Below, piece after piece: positions 6,886 to 8,680 of a DNA stretch of 8,680 bases; the stretch's first letter is position 1; each line of letters opens with the position of its first letter. The position numbers and the translations under genes were made by a program. The stretch is taken from assembly GCA_905215665.1 (NCBI GenBank), contig CAJMQR010000045.1, forward strand, positions 1 to 8,680. Reading direction: 5' to 3'. The notes under the pieces are model-generated. The model did no database searches. It saw nothing but the letters and a program-made list of their open reading frames with translations, and was not told where the DNA came from. Source of the stretch: an uncultured bacterium. GTDB lineage: Bacteria > Bacillota > Clostridia > Oscillospirales > Oscillospiraceae.

Positions 6886-7913
6886 AGCATCTGCTCAACA
6901 CCCTGTTTGTCACGCTGGAAGATGCCTATGCCGCGCTGGATGGAGAAAACATCGTGATCCGGCAGGGAGAACGTGAGGCAGGGCGTTTCCCGCTGCATAT
7001 TCTCGAAAGTATTTATCTGTTTTCATATGCAGGCGCTTCTCCGGCTCTGATGGGAAAGTGTGCGAGGGAAGGGATCAATCTGGCCTTTCTGACGCCCGGC
7101 GGACGTTTTCTTGCCAGAACCTGCGGAGAGTCGCGCGGGAATGTTCTGCTCCGGCGCACGCAGTACCGTGTTGCGGACGATCCGCAGCAAAGCTGCCGGA
7201 TCGCCAGAAACTTTATCTTCGGAAAGCTGGGCAATGCCCGGCAGGTGCTGGACCGCACGCGGCGGGATCACTCCGTGCGTATCGATGAAAACGTATTCCG
7301 AGGCGCTTCCGAACAGCTCAGAGCCCTGATGGGGCAGGTGCTGGAGGAGACTTCGCTGGAGGAACTGCGCGGGCTGGAAGGCGCCGGTGCAACGATTTAT
7401 TTCCGGCTGTTTGACGATATGATCCTGCGCAACAAGGACGCATTCTTCTTTCAAAACCGGAACCGGAGGCCGCCGCTGGACAACGTCAATGCCCTGTTGT
7501 CCTTTGCCTATACCATGCTGGGCAATGACTGTGCTTCTGCGCTGGAGGCGGTCGGGCTGGATGCCTATGTGGGCTTTCTTCATCGGGATCGTCCCGGCCG
7601 CGCTTCTCTGGCGCAGGACCTTCTGGAAGAACTCCGCCCCTGTATGGCAGACCGCTTCGTGCTGACGCTGATCAACGATCGTATTATAACGCCGGACGAC
7701 TTTCAGCAGCAGGAAAACCGCGCCGTGCTCCTGACGCCGGACGGGCGGCGGAAGGTACAAAAAGAGTGGCAGACCAGAAAACAGCAGAAGATCACCCATC
7801 CTTTTCTGAAAGAAAAAATGGAATGGGGGCTGCTTCCTCATGTTCAGGCGCTGCTTTTGGCCCGCTGCCTGCGGGAGGATCTGGAAGGGTATCCTCCGTT
7901 CTTGTGGAAGTAG
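6882..7913 (+). CDS. cas1: Cas1 spacer-integration endonuclease, type I-C
   Basis: Cas1 is the metal-dependent integrase that, with Cas2, inserts new spacers at the leader-proximal repeat. The product has 343 residues, typical for the subtype. The likely metal ligands are E166 (RGLEGAGATIYF), H234 (GFLHRDRPGR) and D246/E249 (SLAQDLLEELRP), all intact. I chose ATG 6882 (MKHLLNTLFV) because GGAGG (6870-6874) lies 7 nt upstream and it forms an ATGA overlap with the cas4 stop. An in-frame ATG at 6786 would add 32 non-homologous residues made from cas4 sequence and is rejected. Cas2 begins 7 nt after the stop. Confidence 0.96.
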   Translation: MKHLLNTLFVTLEDAYAALDGENIVIRQGEREAGRFPLHILESIYLFSYAGASPALMGKCAREGINLAFLTPGGRFLARTCGESRGNVLLRRTQYRVADDPQQSCRIARNFIFGKLGNARQVLDRTRRDHSVRIDENVFRGASEQLRALMGQVLEETSLEELRGLEGAGATIYFRLFDDMILRNKDAFFFQNRNRRPPLDNVNALLSFAYTMLGNDCASALEAVGLDAYVGFLHRDRPGRASLAQDLLEELRPCMADRFVLTLINDRIITPDDFQQQENRAVLLTPDGRRKVQKEWQTRKQQKITHPFLKEKMEWGLLPHVQALLLARCLREDLEGYPPFLWK

Positions 7914-7920
7914 GTTCGGA

Positions 7921-8205
7921 ATGTTTGTTGTCATTACATATGACGTGAATACCCAGGACGCTGCCGGACGAAAGCGGCTGCGCCGTATTGCCAGACAATG
8001 CGTGAATTATGGCCAGCGGGTACAGAATTCGGTGTTTGAATGTTCGCTGGATGCCGCGCAGTATCGCATTTTGCAGGCGAAGCTGTGCGAGATTATGGAG
8101 CCGGAACAGGACAGCCTGCGGTTTTACAACCTGGGGAACCATGCCAGAGTTGAGCACTTTGGTGTGAAGCCCGGATATGATGCGGGGGATGTCCTGATCC
8201 TTTAG
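7921..8205 (+). CDS. cas2: Cas2, partner of Cas1 in spacer acquisition
   Basis: Cas2 is a small ferredoxin-fold dimer that bridges two Cas1 dimers and sets spacer length. The 94-residue protein begins MFVVITYDVN, the usual first beta strand with the conserved D8. It continues with RKRLRRIARQC, the NYGQRVQNSVFEC segment (29-41), and a C-terminal beta strand. In-frame ATG 7840 would add a cas1-derived extension without homology, so 7921 is preferred. Only a weak upstream signal (GGAAG/AGG in the cas1 tail) is seen, so the gene is probably coupled to cas1. It is the last operon gene, and the array leader follows it directly. Confidence 0.95.
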   Translation: MFVVITYDVNTQDAAGRKRLRRIARQCVNYGQRVQNSVFECSLDAAQYRILQAKLCEIMEPEQDSLRFYNLGNHARVEHFGVKPGYDAGDVLIL

Positions 8206-8222
8206 CGCGAACAGGATGTGCA

Positions 8223-8259
8223 CACGATTTCCCCGGGCGGTTCGCGCGGGGAAATCGTG
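8223..8259 (+). terminator. Strong stem-loop after cas2; possible operon terminator
   Basis: CACGATTTCCCC (8223-8234) and GGGGAAATCGTG (8248-8259) pair perfectly over 12 bp, extended to 13 by G8235-C8247. A smaller GCG/CGC stem is possible in the loop. It starts 18 nt after the cas2 stop, where a terminator would be expected. It lacks an adjoining T tract: CCTTAG follows, and the first T run is at 8285-8290. It may instead protect the 3' end of the mRNA or act as an inefficient terminator letting some transcripts enter the array. Confidence 0.5.
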
Positions 8260-8288
8260 CCTTAGAGCCCGATTTGCCCGGCCGTTTT

Positions 8289-8334
8289 TTGCAATTGCAA
8301 GGTTCCTGTTGCAAAATTTGTTGTTTTATTGCAA
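8289..8334. repeat. Four copies of the palindromic hexamer TTGCAA in the leader
   Basis: TTGCAA occurs at 8289-8294, 8295-8300, 8309-8314 and 8329-8334. The first two are adjacent and make the perfect 12-bp palindrome TTGCAATTGCAA. The copies start 6, 14 and 20 nt apart, and the last ends 40 nt before the first repeat. Each hexamer is its own reverse complement, so each could bind a dimeric protein. A role in integration or array transcription is inference only. Confidence 0.55.
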
Positions 8335-8374
8335 AGACGACGGAAGCGATTCTCGAAATCTGTCTGTTTTTGCT

Positions 8375-8609
8375 GTCGCACCCCGCAAGGGGTGCGTGGA
8401 TTGAAATGTTGCACCGTCACCGTTTGCCGCCGTTACGCCCTCAGTCGCACCCCGCAAGGGGTGCGTGGATTGAAATTACGCTCAGGCTCAGCTTGCTAAC
8501 GGCATCAACGTCGCACCCCGCAAGGGGTGCGTGGATTGAAATGCAAAACCGGCGGAAACTCAGGCTATATCAAGTGGTCGCACCCCGCAAGGGGTGCGTG
8601 GATTGAAAT
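8375..8609 (+). CRISPR. Type I-C CRISPR array: 4 repeats, 3 spacers
   Basis: Four identical 33-nt repeats lie at 8375-8407, 8444-8476, 8510-8542 and 8577-8609. They begin GTCGCACCCC and end GTGGATTGAAAT. Spacers are at 8408-8443 (36 nt), 8477-8509 (33 nt) and 8543-8576 (34 nt) and are unrelated to one another. Each repeat folds into an 8-bp stem CGCACCCC/GGGGTGCG closed by the loop GCAA, with 11 nt (TGGATTGAAAT) after the stem. This matches the 11-nt 5' handle left by Cas5c cleavage at the stem base in studied type I-C systems. That match and conservation in all four copies place the final T inside the repeat. Transcription should be on the plus strand from the leader. No repeat follows within the window. 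Confidence 0.98.
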
Positions 8610-8680
8610 TCAGGAACGTCAGAATCCAATCTCATTTCCATCATTGATGGCGAGTTTGCCTTTGTCTTTTCCTTCCGTAT
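8610..8680. other. Sequence after the last visible repeat, no feature recognised
   Basis: If the array continued with a normal spacer, the next repeat should begin near 8643-8646, but none is present and no degenerate copy is recognisable to the window end. The only structure seen is a 5-bp hairpin, CCATC (8638-8642) with GATGG (8646-8650), followed by T-rich but interrupted sequence. This is either trailer sequence beyond the array or an array disrupted after its fourth repeat. Confidence 0.6.

Larger units (their letters stand above)
8206..8374 (+). promoter_or_regulatory. CRISPR leader
   Basis: This non-coding stretch joins cas2 to the first repeat. The repeats end in ATTGAAAT on the plus strand, the usual orientation for type I-C, so this side is the leader. 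It should hold the array promoter and the sequences that guide Cas1-Cas2 to the first repeat. The first part is G+C-rich and carries a strong stem-loop (8223-8259). From 8285 onward it becomes A+T-rich with four TTGCAA copies. I cannot point to a convincing -35/-10 pair, so the array promoter is not located. Confidence 0.8.

Noticed and set aside
7840..7920. Upstream in-frame ATG that would lengthen Cas2 by 27 residues
   Set aside because: Cas2 proteins begin at the first beta strand containing the conserved aspartate (MFVVITYD), which is at 7921. The extra residues come from the end of cas1.
484..8205. A new or hybrid defence system hidden among the cas genes
   Set aside because: All the genes match the standard type I-C set and order with intact motifs. 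No accessory gene, toxin, reverse transcriptase or transposase is inserted, so the protein-coding part is a recognised system.
8216..8404. 62-codon open frame from the leader into the first repeat
   Set aside because: It starts 10 nt after cas2 without a ribosome binding site, runs through the stem-loop and leader motifs, and ends in the repeat. This fits non-coding leader.
8274..8606. 110-codon open frame across the CRISPR array, with repeated HPARGAWIE segments
   Set aside because: The repeat is 33 nt and spacers 1 and 2 are multiples of three, so the frame stays open by accident. The peptide is the translated CRISPR repeat, a known kind of false gene.

Overview
This window holds one complete type I-C (Dvulg subtype) CRISPR-Cas locus on the plus strand, in the order cas3, cas5c, cas8c (with an internally started cas11c), cas7, cas4, cas1, cas2, leader, CRISPR array. 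The base composition is G+C-rich. Most genes have strong AGGAGG-type ribosome binding sites, and the promoter is a clean sigma-70/sigma-A type. I infer a G+C-rich member of the Bacillota, probably a Clostridia/Oscillospiraceae-like gut anaerobe. No rRNA or housekeeping gene is present to test this.

Positions 1-483 are non-coding. They contain two tandem terminator-like hairpins that close whatever lies upstream (9-45 and 55-83), then a near-consensus promoter (148-176) framed by a perfect 9-bp inverted repeat (127-135/182-190). An unusually long 5' leader of about 300 nt follows. It contains a small hairpin (228-250) and a 176-nt imperfect palindrome (258-433) whose arms align without gaps. 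This palindrome is the part of the window least explained by known CRISPR biology.

Positions 484-8205 are a tightly packed operon. Consecutive genes either overlap (ATGA junctions at cas8c/cas7 and cas4/cas1, and 11 bp at cas7/cas4) or are 0-7 nt apart, so one transcript with translational coupling is likely. Cas5c processes pre-crRNA (the subtype has no cas6). Cas5c, Cas8c, Cas7 and the small subunit Cas11c form Cascade. Cas3 is the recruited nuclease-helicase. Cas4, Cas1 and Cas2 acquire spacers. All catalytic motifs I looked for are intact.

Positions 8206-8374 are the array leader, with a 13-bp stem-loop just after cas2 and four copies of the palindromic hexamer TTGCAA. Positions 8375-8609 carry four identical 33-nt repeats and three spacers. 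The last 71 nt (8610-8680) contain no further repeat.

The cas genes are a recognised system rather than a new one. The points most worth a second look are the giant leader palindrome, the well-supported hidden cas11c start, and the repeated leader hexamer.
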